From NCBI GenBank assembly GCA_001574975.1, contig KQ965781.1, positions 12,086-38,354 on the forward strand: a stretch of DNA of 26,269 nt, in the 5' to 3' direction. Of this stretch, positions 7,482-15,543 are shown piece after piece. This stretch comes from Gonapodya prolifera JEL478. Its lineage: Eukaryota > Monoblepharomycota > Monoblepharidomycetes > Monoblepharidales > Gonapodyaceae. Position 1 is the first letter of the stretch, and each line of letters starts with the position of its first letter. The position numbers were made by a program, and so were the translations under genes. The notes beneath the pieces were generated by a model. It was not told the DNA's origin. It ran no database searches and saw only the letters and a list, made by a program, of their open reading frames with translations.

Positions 7482-10233
7482 ATGCCAAAATGACTCGTGT
7501 GTATAGGCTACTTCGGAAGACAGAATTACGGAGACGAGTTGTTTAAATGGTGCTACACGACCTTCTTTCCCCAGTTCCATTTTGATTTCAAGCTCCCCAA
7601 CGAGCTCGAATCAATCCCCTACCCAAACACAATGTATGACGCTGTTGTTATTGGTGGCGGAGATGTTGTGATCCCCTATTTCTTTGATCAAATCTACGCG
7701 CACCGCGCCGACCAATCTACGCGTTTTCAGTTGGCGTCCCATTTGAGGAACAAACTCATCTCTTGTATTTATGTGACATGGTGCATGCGCGCAACATTTC
7801 GGATCAAGACGCTGTATCTGCGCGAATAGGCCCATCCAACACAATCAGATATCTGGATATTGCCTTTTTGCTACGCCAGGCCACACAAGTATGGCGCCGC
7901 TTGCCTTCACTGTCACCCAGAAGGCGCGTGGGCCTATTTCTTGCCTGACCAATAGCGTCTGGCGACATGAGCTACTACTCTCACGTGATGAAGCAGTGAA
8001 AACATCTACCAAAGAAACCCAAACACGGATTTCGTCTTTGTTCCTTTGGACACAAACATAAACGATCCCACAAACTGCGATTACAAGATAAATGTCTACG
8101 TCCACCGGATTCTGCAAGAAAACGTAAACATCTTTCACAACATGATGTTTCTCACGGCTGCAGATACAGTTCCAGACGCCAACGAGGGGATAGCCAACTA
8201 CCCCAACAAAATGTGCCAAATCTACTCTACTCTAGATTTCGCCATTTGCATGCACTTCCATTCAACCGTGCTTTCGATTGTGACCACTACTCCATTCATG
8301 ACACTTCACACAACCTGGAAAGTGTCTCAACTCTTGCAAGATACGGGCTTTACAGACCGCGGGTATGCACTTCCGCTTGATCCAGTAACTCTGGCTCCGG
8401 TAGACCTTGACGTAGATTGTGCAATGAGCATGTACGCGGCACTTTCGGCAGTTGATCGAGATTCATTCAATGCCCAATGTGCCAATCTTTCCGCAAACAA
8501 GGCGCCAGTTGCAAACGCGTACGTATCCACTCTCACAAAGATATTGACGGATCTTCCCAAGCGCAGGCAGGGTGCGGGCTATGTCTCCAGCGCCGAGCGA
8601 AGGAGGCGGATTGTAATGGCTGCTCACGCAATTGGCAGAGCATATGTGCGGCTTGCTGAAAAGCTTCCAAATCAGGAGATGGCAAGAGAGACGCTCCCCT
8701 CTGATTTCGATACTGTTTGGGATGCGTTATTGAAGGGATTACGTCAGTCGCTTACCTGGTCACGGCTTTTGGCAAAGCTTGCGCGAGACAGGGAATCACG
8801 CTCGTAGAAGAAAAGCGCGCGGAAATTTACACTTATTTAGTGAGATTGGTGTGCTATTGCATAACGAGAAGTTCCAATTCTCCAAACGCATTTGGGCTCG
8901 TCGAGAGGTTCGAGATGGACGATCTCGTAGTGCCAAACTTGCCACACTTTTACAAGTATGTAGGATGGGTTGTGGATTCTTGGTCGCTTGTCAGACGCAC
9001 CAGTGAAGGGACGGTGGACCCGGTTGCCGAAAGTGTCGTAACTGACAGTGCCCTCAGGATGCTGCCACTGATCGATCTATGGTACTCTTCTGCAAACAGT
9101 TACATGGGCATTCACAGATCGGGCTGGGCATACGCCCTTTCGGGTTTAAACGCTCTTCTAGCCTATGGAGATAACGCACTGATTGTGGACACGAACAGCG
9201 ACAGTACCTTTTTGTGGGCAAATCTGCTCAAGGTAGATGCGGGTATTATTCCTTACAAAAAGGCTTGGATTGGTTTCTTTCATCACCCATTATCCAAAAC
9301 CTACTCTCCTCACAACTTGACTTGAGTGTTTCAAACTCCCGAGTTTTAGAGTCCCTCAAGACGTGCAAGTGCTTCATTGTGCTGGTAAATACTCTGGCGG
9401 TCCAGTTAAGACGCGCACTAGAAGAGCACGGCTATGGGCGAGTTCCCGTGAAAGTTTTGACTCATCCGACAGAGACCCCGACCCAAACGGCCATGTTTAC
9501 TCCCCTCAGGTTCTTTAATAACCCAACACGCGCGCTTTTGCAAGTTGGCGCATGGCTTCGAGACGCGTACGGTATTTATGATGTCTCTCTTCCTCTGCAA
9601 AACAAGTCTGTTATGCCTACGCGAACAGTCGTTCAAAAGGCAGCACTCAAGGGACTCGATATGAATGGAGTGTATGCGCAGAGCAATATATTTGGCGCAA
9701 TCGAAGATGGGATTGCCAATCATCCCGTCTATGGAACGGGACATGAAGATACAAACTTTCCCCAACATATTGGGGACAAAACCCTGTCTCTGTGCCGCGA
9801 TACAATGTGCAGAGATTCGTCAATGTGTCGCGATATGGCGTTTGGCCATAAATATGTCCGCGGGCTGCTTCAGAGTATCCGGAAAAGGTACGACGATATG
9901 CAAATTATAACACAGCAGACAAACGATAGCTACGACAGTCTTTTGTCACAAAGTATTGTGTTTTTAAAGCTGGATGATGCATGTGCTGTAAATACCGGGA
10001 TTGAGTGCATTGTGCAAAACACGCCTGTGGTCGTTAATAGATTGCCTGCTATTGAAGAGGCATTGGGAGAGGGGTACCCTCTGCTTTACGACTCTCTTGA
10101 AGAGGTTCCTTATTTGTTACAAACACCTCAACATGTCTTGAATGCTTCTACATATCTCTCCACACTTGACAAGTCAATTTATGGGATTGAAGCGTTTGTG
10201 TCTGGGTTCGCCTCGGTGCTTTCGAGCATTTAA
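7482..10233 (+). pseudogene. Polysaccharide pyruvyl transferase plus glycosyltransferase-like protein, multiply broken
   Basis: The start is read at the ATG 7482-7484; two codons later comes an in-frame TGA (7491-7493), then LVCIGYFGRQNYGDELF. The GYFG..N.GDE start and the later YDAVVIGGGDVVIP are the signatures of the PS_pyruv_trans family, which adds ketal-linked pyruvate to glycans. Family sequence continues across frame changes near 7750 (ARNISDQDAVSARIG...IRYLDIAFLL), 7940 and 7990. It reaches the HFHSTVLSIVTTTPFMTLHT region (about 8250). After further shifts near 8750 and 9315 comes a second domain: WIGFFHHP, LLQVGAWLRDAYGIYDVSL and VNTGIECIVQNTPVVVNRLP. That part resembles a glycosyltransferase-like module I associate with NCLDV glycan genes. 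Five or so frameshifts make a functional product impossible without recoding. Its role would have been virion or cell-surface glycan synthesis. Confidence 0.75.
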
Positions 10234-10241
10234 AGTAGACA

Positions 10242-11548
10242 CTAAATCGTAGAATAGAAAGACCAATTCAACTCTCTACAAATCCTCTCCCACACTTGAT
10301 CATACAACTTTATCTTTTCAATGGATTTCATGAGAGGAAAGGTTTTTTCAAGATCCCGTCTCCACAAAATCTCGAGCATTTTCCAAATGCACAGAGCATA
10401 GTTGATTCCCGCTCTCTGCTTAGTGTGGCGCGTTTCCAGGATCCATTTGTGCTTTTCATAGACGTTTTCATACGCCATAAAATGGTTTCGAGGTGAAGTT
10501 GCAGACCTGCGTCAATTCGTTGAGGCGCCACCCCGTCTATTGCGTACTTGATCGACCTCCAGTGCTTGTAAAACTTTGTCAATCCCGCGCGCCGCATGAT
10601 TCCCTTCCAATGCGTTTTGGTCAGCGTATCGAAGTTGGCCACTTGCTCTGCCTTGAGTTGCAGCAATATCCGGTCCAGCACATCTTGTTGCATAGAGACA
10701 AACTCGAGCGCTTGGGATTTCAAGAGGAGTTCCCTAAAGTAGCAGAGATGCTCGTACCCAAACCGCATCTGCAGACTATTGACTTCTTTCCTCTCTTCGT
10801 ACGTCAAGATTTTGGAGGAGGGAAGGGCTGTAGTGGATCGACCAGCCACCACTCCGCACGCTGCGCACGAAAGCGTCTCCTGTAACTCGTCATTTACAAG
10901 TTCTTTGGAGCCGCAGCGCAAGCACTCGTTTGGAATATCGTCAAGCAGTCTCTGCTTTACGCAAACAAGGCGCCTATACTGGGCAATGTTGGAGAGCACC
11001 TCTTGGCTCGTGTCTCCAAGAATTGCACACTTGGCTCTGCGATTTCTGCATTCCGCGCCATCAATCGCATCAAAAAATATATGGACATTGTACCGCAATT
11101 GCTTTGATAGCTCGCTTTCTCCCTCGCTGAAACCGCGTAAATCTTGTTCAGTGTCAGAGACCTCGTCCGTATCGTGTTCAAACGCGCTTGGATCGCCACT
11201 CTTGTCCTTTCCCGCCTCCTCAAGTTGCTCTGCTCCACTGTATATGCGCTCGATTATTTGGGCTGTTGCTGATAGAAAGGTACCCAGGAGTGTACTCTTT
11301 TCTGCCTCGTCCGACACTTTGTCCAAGTACGCGAGATGCGCGTGATATGTGTTGGTGGCGATAGAAGCAAGAGTGCCAGCACTTCCTGAAGATATGATAA
11401 AGGAAAGGTTCCCTGGTAAGGGTACCAAACTTGAACGTAGAACCTTGATGGACGAGGCAAGAGAGTGCATGTTTGATTTATTGTGTAGGAGAAACAAAAT
11501 CCTAACCATCCTAACTCGCCAATTCAGTATGCTGCCATTTTGAGGCAC
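10242..11548 (-). pseudogene. VLTF3: VLTF3-like late transcription factor, frameshifted near 10480
   Basis: The protein carries a zinc ribbon (CLRCG at about 10910-10926 and CAACG at about 10855-10870). An extended helical region follows, ending in KHWRSIKYAIDGVAPQRI and QLHLETILW. The frame then shifts, and the typical VLTF3 C-terminus continues in the next frame (KQRAGINYALCIWKMLEIL, then KTFPLMKSI) to a stop at 10242. This order (zinc ribbon, Y-x-HW-x-I helix, then an N-Y-x-x-x-x-x-K-x-x-x-L motif) matches the poxvirus late transcription factor 3 family present in nearly all NCLDVs. It activates late viral promoters. The first ATG in this frame lies near 11509, but the frame is open upstream across a TGA (next entry). 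One indel around 10465-10490 breaks it. Confidence 0.8.
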
Positions 11549-12306
11549 TCATGCGGCTGCTTGAAGCGCGCGCAAGCTCTTGTTGGATCCACGCGAGATG
11601 ACGACTGTTGGGGACACTTGAATACCTTGCGCGTCCGCACCAGACTGTGTCCTGTTTCGAGAGCTTGGCAAAGGCTCCGCAAGCTGCGAAAGTGCGGGAT
11701 TTGAGTGTGAGCGCTTGAAGATTGCAGAGTTATAGGAAGGTAAACCCACCTCGTTTGGTAGGGTGGTTGAAGTCTTGTCGTTCAAGAGTTTGTACGCCCA
11801 ACGCGGAATGCGTTTTGGTTGAAACTTTGTAATGCTACGTTTGGCCGTACCAAAGGTGCCCGTCATGCGGCCTCGCCTACAATGTGTGATTGTGTCATCC
11901 ACATCGACAAAATGACGTGTTCCTTCGTCCCCGCTATCTTCGCTTTCGTCACTACTTAAATGATTCAAATTCTCGGTTATGAAAACACTATCATTGTACA
12001 AAGCTCTTGCTGAAAGCGGGTGCTTGTTTTGTCATTGTTGAATGTACTTGGCTCGCTCGGTCTCGCGCGAGTCGCGATCATTCAGCATCTCCGTTATAAC
12101 GTTGAAAATGTCCTTGAGCTCGGTATCGTCGAATATCGCCAAATCAAATATATAATTCTTTTCAGTAGTTGTATGCTTCTTTGCTTGGAGATGGGCGTAG
12201 AGAGAGTCTACTTCATCCTCCAAGAGTTTTGTTGCCTTGGAGAGTATTTCTCTTATAAGGCAATCTCGCGGGGTTAGGACTTGGACAGCAAAGTTTGAAG
12301 AATGTC
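11549..12306 (-). pseudogene. N-terminal extension of the VLTF3 frame, or an adjacent gene, with two in-frame TGA codons
   Basis: From about 12306 to 11552 the minus strand is open in exactly the frame of the VLTF3 gene downstream, interrupted only by TGA at 12032-12034 and ended by TGA at 11549-11551. The first part is helical and charged (DCLIREILSKATKLLEDEVD, then DTELKDIFNVITEML). The second starts with an acidic patch (SSDESEDSGDEGTRH) and becomes Ser/Pro/Arg-rich. There is no ATG at the left edge; an A10 run precedes an ATA where an ATG might have stood. It is either a long N-terminal extension of VLTF3 or a separate gene fused by chance of frame. Three segments in one frame over 1.8 kb favour one gene. 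I do not recognise a domain. Confidence 0.5.
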
Positions 12307-12348
12307 CCTTTTTTTTTTTATTGTAGCTCGATTCGAAAAAACCCTAAC

Positions 12349-13243
12349 TCAATTTTCAGTCACTTCAAAACGACAAATATTTGCAAGTAGAGTCATTCGA
12401 AGGAAATGAATTGTAATCCATAGTTCTATCGGCGACGCAGCGGCGATATCGAGATCACAATACTCCCACCGAACAGTTGGGAAAACCTTTCCTTCCTTAT
12501 CAATCGGGCCCGCTTCTATCACGTGGTGAATAATGAATTGAGATCCAAAAAGCTGCAAGGTAGTGACGAAGAAGGGCTGATTGTCCGCTCTCGAGCAATA
12601 TAGAATGAGAGAGAGAAGGACCGGAAGCGCCTCATCAAACAAAAGCTTATCCTCGTCCTTCTCCTTCGCACTAATGGGTTGATTCAATTTTTTTGCCTCC
12701 TTGAAAGCGACTTTCCCGAATTGACCGTCAGGCCGTTTCCGCTTATTCTCCTTGAGCTGCTGATTCTTGAAATCCAAAAGGTCTCTCATGGCCTTTGAAG
12801 CAAGGCCTGTGCCATTACACCACGATCTGATGAGCAGCGAATCCAAATGACCGGAAAGATCTTCTTCACTTGATCTGAGATCATTCGAGCCAATGCTTTT
12901 GGATACACTAGCCCGAAAACACTCGATGGAGAACCTAGAAAACACATTAGGTTGGCTCATTATTTGAGCATCGCGAATGGTTAAGAGTACGAGACTTGCA
13001 TGAACTGGAGCCAATTTGGAATCGCCACTTGTTGAACGATTGGAAGAAACGTCGTTGACACTTCCGATCTCAAAAAGTCCACCCAGGTTGAAGAAGGATT
13101 GTCGTACGCCTCTGAGACGACTCGGAGCTCCTCTCGCAATCGATCCATTGTATCCTTTCGCACAGACCCGTCTGGCTGAAAAACGTCGTTGAGAAACTCT
13201 ACTAGAGCAATACGCTCCTTATCAACCAAGATAGACTTGTCCA
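12349..13243 (-). pseudogene. Unrecognised viral-like gene, frameshifted and cut by the IS607 remnant
   Basis: The gene reads right to left. It begins at the edge of the transposon remnant (about 13243) without a start codon (DKSILVDKERIALVEFLND), continues as FLPIVQQVAIPNWLQ, and changes frame near 13010. It then runs to a stop at 12349 through a Lys-rich linker (KENKRKRPDG...) and FVTTLQLFGSQFIIHHVIE. Combined length is about 295 residues with the N-terminus missing. I do not recognise the family. The abrupt loss of its 5' end exactly where recombinase homology starts on the other strand suggests that insertion or recombination of the mobile element truncated it. It is not obviously part of RPB1, although an RPB1 piece lies on the far side of the element. 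Confidence 0.55.
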
Positions 13244-13701
13244 GGACGTCTCACCAAAAAGCGGACCTTGAAAGGCAAATCGAAGACCTCAAAACCAGCT
13301 TCCCTGATTACACAGTCATCTCAGACATCGCGAGTGGTCTCAACTGGAACAGGAAAGGTCTTAAAACGCTTCTGGAAGCCGTTTACAACAAATCTGTCTC
13401 AAGAGTTGTGGTGTCCCACCGAGACAGACTCTGTCGCTTCGGATTTGAGCTCCTTGAATCCGTCTTTGAGCAGTTTGAAGCATCCATCGTGGTTCACGGT
13501 GCACGTTGCACAGAGGCGCCAGGGGATAATCCCTTCAACGAGCTTGCCGAAGACCTACTTGCAGTCACAAACTACTTTGTTGCAAAGAATAACGGAATCA
13601 GATCAGCTCAAAACAGAAAAAGGAGACAACACGAGAGACATTCTATGGAGGCAGATTGCGGAACTGGAACAGAAGGCGAACAAGGAGAAGTTGAGCTCTG
13701 A
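13244..13701 (+). pseudogene. tnpA: IS607-family serine recombinase, 5'-truncated
   Basis: About 150 residues match the catalytic domain of IS607 TnpA: RTSHQKADLERQIEDL, then YTVISDIASGLNWNRKGLK, then RVVVSHRDRLCRFGFELLE, then ELAEDLLAVTNYFVAKNNG. The order and the DRL.RFG motif are diagnostic for serine recombinases of this group. The normal N-terminal MerR-like helix-turn-helix and the first strand with the catalytic Ser (in the YARVSS motif) are missing or reduced to the S of RTSH, so the enzyme should be inactive. Earlier in-frame sequence (13189-13243) is antisense to the neighbouring gene and not part of the recombinase. The intact frame over 450 nt suggests the copy arrived later than, or decayed less than, the nearby viral genes. 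Confidence 0.8.
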
Positions 13702-13951
13702 AAAAAGCAAGAAGCTAAGCGTTTTAAAAGGCCTAAACACCAGAATAGACAATGCGTCATGCATTGTTGGTGCGAGAAGGTTTAAGCTGCGTCTGAGCGA
13801 AACACAGAGAGCTGGATTCACTCAGTACAAAGATTGCTATCGAGCAGTCTTCAACGCATGTGTCGCCTTTTACAACAGAAGGGAGCAAGAAGCCCAAGCC
13901 TTGTTCGATCAAGAAGAGGTTGAGAACGAGAGATTAGCAAACAGACCATAA
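13595..13951 (+). pseudogene. Fanzor/TnpB-like nuclease, N-terminal fragment
   Basis: About 118 residues in the frame after the recombinase: a Lys/Glu-rich helical start (LEQKANKEKLSSEKSKKL), then ARRFKLRLSETQRAGFTQYK and CYRAVFNACVAFYNRRE. The R-x-K-L-x-L-x-x-T-Q and W/Y-x-x-x-x-x-x-x-N-x-x-x-x-x-Y-N pattern is the usual N-terminal region of TnpB and Fanzor proteins, which are RNA-guided nucleases of IS200/IS605- and IS607-type elements. The RuvC catalytic residues and zinc finger lie further downstream in intact proteins and are absent because the frame stops at 13949-13951, where RPB1 sequence begins on the other strand. It overlaps the end of tnpA by about 100 nt. No right-end guide RNA region can be located. 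Confidence 0.75.
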
Positions 13952-13954
13952 ATT

Positions 13955-14345
13955 TCAGCAAGGTTACCATATCGTGTCGTATGATCGATTTAATCAAATC
14001 CGGTAAATCAATTGAAGCAAGTTCGGATTGCATGGAAGACACAGCGTTGTTTAGATTAAATTCTGTTTGATAGTCTTGGTTAATATTGAACATGTGATTA
14101 ACATTGAATGGCAAAGTTGTAGTGGTCTTGTATATAGGCTTGAGAACAGTCACATCATTTCTCAACGTGGAGGCATGTTCCGGTTCAATATTATCATACA
14201 CGATCCTAGTAATTTCATCTTCGGACTTTTTCCATTTACCACTTGGTTCAAAAATTCTTCTTTGAACTTTACTTGTGTCAAATCCGTCATCTCCATATTT
14301 GAATTGTAGAATATTCATTTGTGCGTCTCTGAACATTGTGCACTT
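13955..14345 (-). pseudogene. RPB1: Internal fragment of viral RPB1, inverted relative to the main RPB1 piece
   Basis: The stretch MFRDAQMNILQFKYGDDGFD matches the RPB1 region before the trigger-loop/bridge part (family pattern TVR-x-x-x-x-x-IIQF-x-YG-D-DG). It continues to about SIDLPDLIKSIIRHDM and then runs into the antisense of the Fanzor fragment. About 125 residues survive. In a complete subunit this piece lies shortly N-terminal to the region starting at 2170 on the other strand, with perhaps 50-100 residues lacking between the two. A stop (TAA) just before 14345 shows it is cut on its 5' side too. It is therefore an isolated inner fragment, moved or inverted by recombination near the IS607 element. 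It could derive from the same RPB1 copy or from a second one. Confidence 0.75.
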
Positions 14346-14454
14346 TAGAGTTTATTTTCATGGTTCACAGACAAGATAAGAAAAAGCATAGATAACAACG
14401 GAAATACATATATAGTTTTCGAAGGTGATGGGTATATAGTACAGGAATGCTTTG
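14346..14454. other. AT-rich spacer at the right edge of viral sequence
   Basis: About 110 bp of AT-rich sequence with no gene. To the left is the last recognisable viral fragment. To the right, composition becomes more GC-rich and then clearly host-like by about 15.1 kb. This is the best candidate zone for the right junction of the viral insert, though the next ORF could still be viral. Confidence 0.35.
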
Positions 14455-15049
14455 CTAGGCTGTGCGTTGTCTTTTCACGGAATGGGACCAGTATGTGAAG
14501 ACATCTGCCAAAGCGTCAATGACCTTTGGTCTGCAAAGTCTTTCGTGTTCTGACGGATCCGCCGCGCATGAATCGACGAAAGTACAGCCGAGGTGTGATT
14601 CCCGAGCGATTTGGAAAGCGTTGACTTGGAAGACGAGGGTACTGTTGATGCACTGTCTTTTGGAGAGGGTGGAAGTGCAGTTTCCGTTGCGATGTGAGAA
14701 GGCGTCCCAGGCTGTTCTTGGGTGGAAAACGGTGCAACCGGGGAGCGTGCACTGTGCGAGATCGCACTGGTAGAGTCTGTGTCTTAGGAATTCGTTGAAC
14801 TTGAACCTCTTTTTTGCTGTTCCTTCCCCGAGCGCTGCATGATGACGGAAGACCGGTCGACGACAAGAGGACAGGCGCCATCGCACTGATTCCTGAGCTT
14901 TGTGTGACCATCAACGCAATTGGAGAGACGGCTTCATTACTACGATCCGTGATAACAAAATTTAGGGAGCCCAGGCATGCAGGGACAACAAGCGAAATCT
15001 CATCGTGACAAATTCGCTGTTGGTGAATCACCGCGTTTAGATCCTCTGT
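14455..15049 (-). pseudogene. Cys/His-rich protein of unknown family, one frameshift at a T6 run
   Basis: The right-hand part (15049 to about 14820) encodes RICHDEISLVVPACLGSLNF and continues to SCSARGRNSKK. At a run of six T (810-815 of the 14,000s; six A on the coding strand) the frame shifts by one, and KRFKFNEFLRHRLYQ follows in the second frame. Then come CDLAQCTLPGC, WDAFSHRNGNC and SHLGCTFVDSCAADPSEHER, ending at 14455. The Cys and His spacing suggests a metal-binding or disulfide-rich domain, but I do not recognise the family. Upstream it is bounded by TAA at 15050-15052 with no ATG. It could be the last viral gene, a host gene, or part of a mobile element. The frame jump in a homopolymer could also be a sequencing error. 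Confidence 0.45.
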
Positions 15050-15543
15050 TTATTTTATTGGTTTGTTCTACCCCATCGCAATTTATCTGACCATCTAGGC
15101 CGGAGTGTAGCCGACGTCCCATCCCTCGAAGTACGGTGGACTTCGTGTGATGAACGTGTCATCTGGGAGCTCTTCTGGGAATGGAAGTGGAAGTGGGAGT
15201 GCTCTCCAGCACGACTTTGCACCCGGCGCAGAGTCTTCAGCAAAGCAACTCACGTGTCGTGTACGCAACCTCAGGCGTTTTCATGATAATATACACATTC
15301 TGGAACGTATATGCTTTTATTTATCGATTTATTCATGTCCCACTTGGTTTCTTCCTCTTCCCCCTTCCGCATGATGATGTGTGCAACGTAACCCATTTCC
15401 CTCGGAGTTGTACCGAAGAGAAATGACAAAATGACATTAACGACCTGTGCGCAAACTACACCAATTGTCCAATACACTGCATGTAAAGCAAATGCTCCCA
15501 AACACCGTACCATACATTGCGCTTGATAGACAAAGTCCGTAAC
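15050..15543 (-). other. Mostly non-coding; one weak small membrane ORF (15271-15513)
   Basis: The only frame worth noting is 80 codons from an ATG at 15513 (MVRCLGAFALHAVYWTIGVV...), with one possible transmembrane segment (IGVVCAQVVNVILSFLF). It begins 31 bp downstream of the methyltransferase stop on the same strand, so it may just lie in that gene's 3' untranslated region. The rest is rich in short simple repeats, including a GGAAGT/GGGAGT tract around 15175-15200. No other feature is supported. Confidence 0.25.

Larger units (their letters stand above)
13244..13951 (+). mobile_element. Truncated IS607-type element with recombinase and Fanzor/TnpB-like genes
   Basis: Two overlapping plus-strand genes in the order usual for IS607 elements: a serine recombinase whose 3' end overlaps the start of a TnpB/Fanzor-type gene in another frame. 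IS607-Fanzor elements of this kind are known in giant viruses and some of their hosts. Both ends are lost: the recombinase lacks its N-terminal helix-turn-helix and the Fanzor gene lacks everything after its N-terminal region. Each end abuts a different minus-strand gene fragment (an unknown gene on the left, RPB1 on the right). No intact terminal sequences or target duplication could be identified. Confidence 0.75.

Noticed and set aside
10493-11345. Plus-strand frames opposite VLTF3
   Set aside because: The minus strand has clear zinc-ribbon and VLTF3 motifs; these frames are shadows.
13268-13594. Upstream part of the 227-codon frame that ends in the Fanzor fragment
   Set aside because: It lies in the recombinase gene in another frame; Fanzor-like sequence starts only near 13595.
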